Shown: piece after piece, positions 15,071 through 15,263 of the stretch
Position numbering within the stretch: position 1 is the stretch's first letter
Layout: every line of letters starts with the position of its first letter
DNA from: Amoeboradix gromovi
Lineage: Eukaryota; Sanchytriomycota; Sanchytriomycetes; Sanchytriales; Sanchytriaceae
DNA: 15,263 bases
Direction of reading: 5' to 3'
Assembly (NCBI GenBank): GCA_018985225.1
Contig: JADGIF010000197.1
Coordinates: 1 to 15,263 of the forward strand
Program-made: the position numbers and the translations under genes
Notes under the pieces: generated by a model
Databases searched by the model: none
What the model saw: the letters and a program-made list of their open reading frames with translations, nothing else
Told to the model about the DNA's origin: nothing

Positions 15071-15263
15071 CTCCTCGTTAAAAGTCCTAATTTCCGAGAA
15101 AATCGAGAATTTCCACAGAGAAACTAGCAGTGCTAGATGCTCCGTTACAGTGATTGCTCACACTTTCACTACCCTGAGGCCGGATTGAATAAGGATGCAG
15201 ATACTTGATGTATATGTTCCTTGCTGCCATATGGTCTCTATCTATCTTCAAATGACAACTGGT
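15071..15263 (-). mobile_element. TnpB/Fanzor-like element, copy C (cut by window edge)
   Basis: This is the third long copy, of which only the right end lies in the window. It matches copies A and B from the RuvC-III codons through the terminus TTTTAACGAGGAG (ending at 15071). It is the cleanest of the four here, with an intact DRD/AARN region and a perfect CTAGC-ACT-GCTAG hairpin (15124-15136). Confidence 0.75.
15087..15263 (-). CDS. TnpB/Fanzor-like nuclease, C-terminal end (partial)
   Basis: The open frame runs from the window edge to TAG at 15089-15087 (58 codons). It begins inside the second zinc knuckle (TSCHLK) and continues IDRDHMAARNI, the RuvC-III motif with its Asp, followed by the same tail as copy B (YIKYLHPYSIRPQGSESVSN...). 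It ends FSVEILDFLGN, where copy B reads on a few codons further. No break is visible in this part, so the copy may be more complete than A and B; the rest is outside the window. Confidence 0.6.
   Translation of the reverse strand, partial: TSCHLKIDRDHMAARNIYIKYLHPYSIRPQGSESVSNHCNGASSTASFSVEILDFLGN

Noticed and set aside
1-15263. CRISPR array, rRNA genes, or prokaryotic operons
   Set aside because: There are no regularly spaced repeats, no rRNA signatures, and the genes are eukaryotic with introns and mixed strands.

Overview
The window looks like nuclear DNA from a small, AT-rich, gene-dense eukaryote. It carries single-copy housekeeping genes on both strands with short spacers and the standard code. 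The stops seen in intact genes are TAA and TAG, and Trp is read from TGG. Two genes are each split by a spliceosomal intron of only 19 nt that still holds a full TACTAAY branch motif next to its 3' AG. The protein set (NOL6/Utp22, PP2A scaffold, AP-1 mu, a core-2/I-branching-type GT14, APRT, eIF3j, MtnB) with such introns would fit a reduced-genome opisthokont, for example an early-diverging fungal or rozellid-like parasite. That placement is inference; nothing here fixes the species.

Layout. Bases 1-1400 are a transposon graveyard: the right end of a TIR element (1-130), a short 3'-end relic of a TnpB/Fanzor-like element (196-293), a 219-bp element with 22-bp inverted ends and a GC-rich core (415-633), and a longer decayed TnpB/Fanzor-like copy (809-1399). 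Bases 1704-4337 hold the SSU-processome protein NOL6/Utp22 (+). It converges on the PP2A A-subunit gene (6285-4488, -). From 6286 to 9152 lies an accessory tract with an unrecognised broken reading frame (7278-6877), an unrecognised small ORF (7638-7441), a cluster of AGATTAATCT palindromes, and a second TnpB/Fanzor-like copy (8840-8247, -). Then follow AP-1 mu (9153-10446, +) and a type II membrane GT14 glycosyltransferase (10536-11615, +). A complete 479-bp TIR element (11899-12377) ends 19 bp before the start codon of APRT (12397-12927, +). APRT converges on eIF3j (13523-12948, -) with only 20 bp between stops. A 629-bp divergent spacer leads to MtnB (14153-14809, +), and a third TnpB/Fanzor-like copy runs off the right edge (15263-15071, -).

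Functional links. Most genes are unrelated housekeeping functions. APRT and MtnB sit near each other and act in branches fed by one reaction: methylthioadenosine phosphorolysis gives adenine (the APRT substrate) and methylthioribose-1-phosphate (which leads to the MtnB substrate). The points most worth follow-up are the 19-nt introns, the conserved 3' ends of the TnpB/Fanzor-like family (possible guide-RNA scaffold), and the TIR element that now forms the immediate upstream region of APRT.
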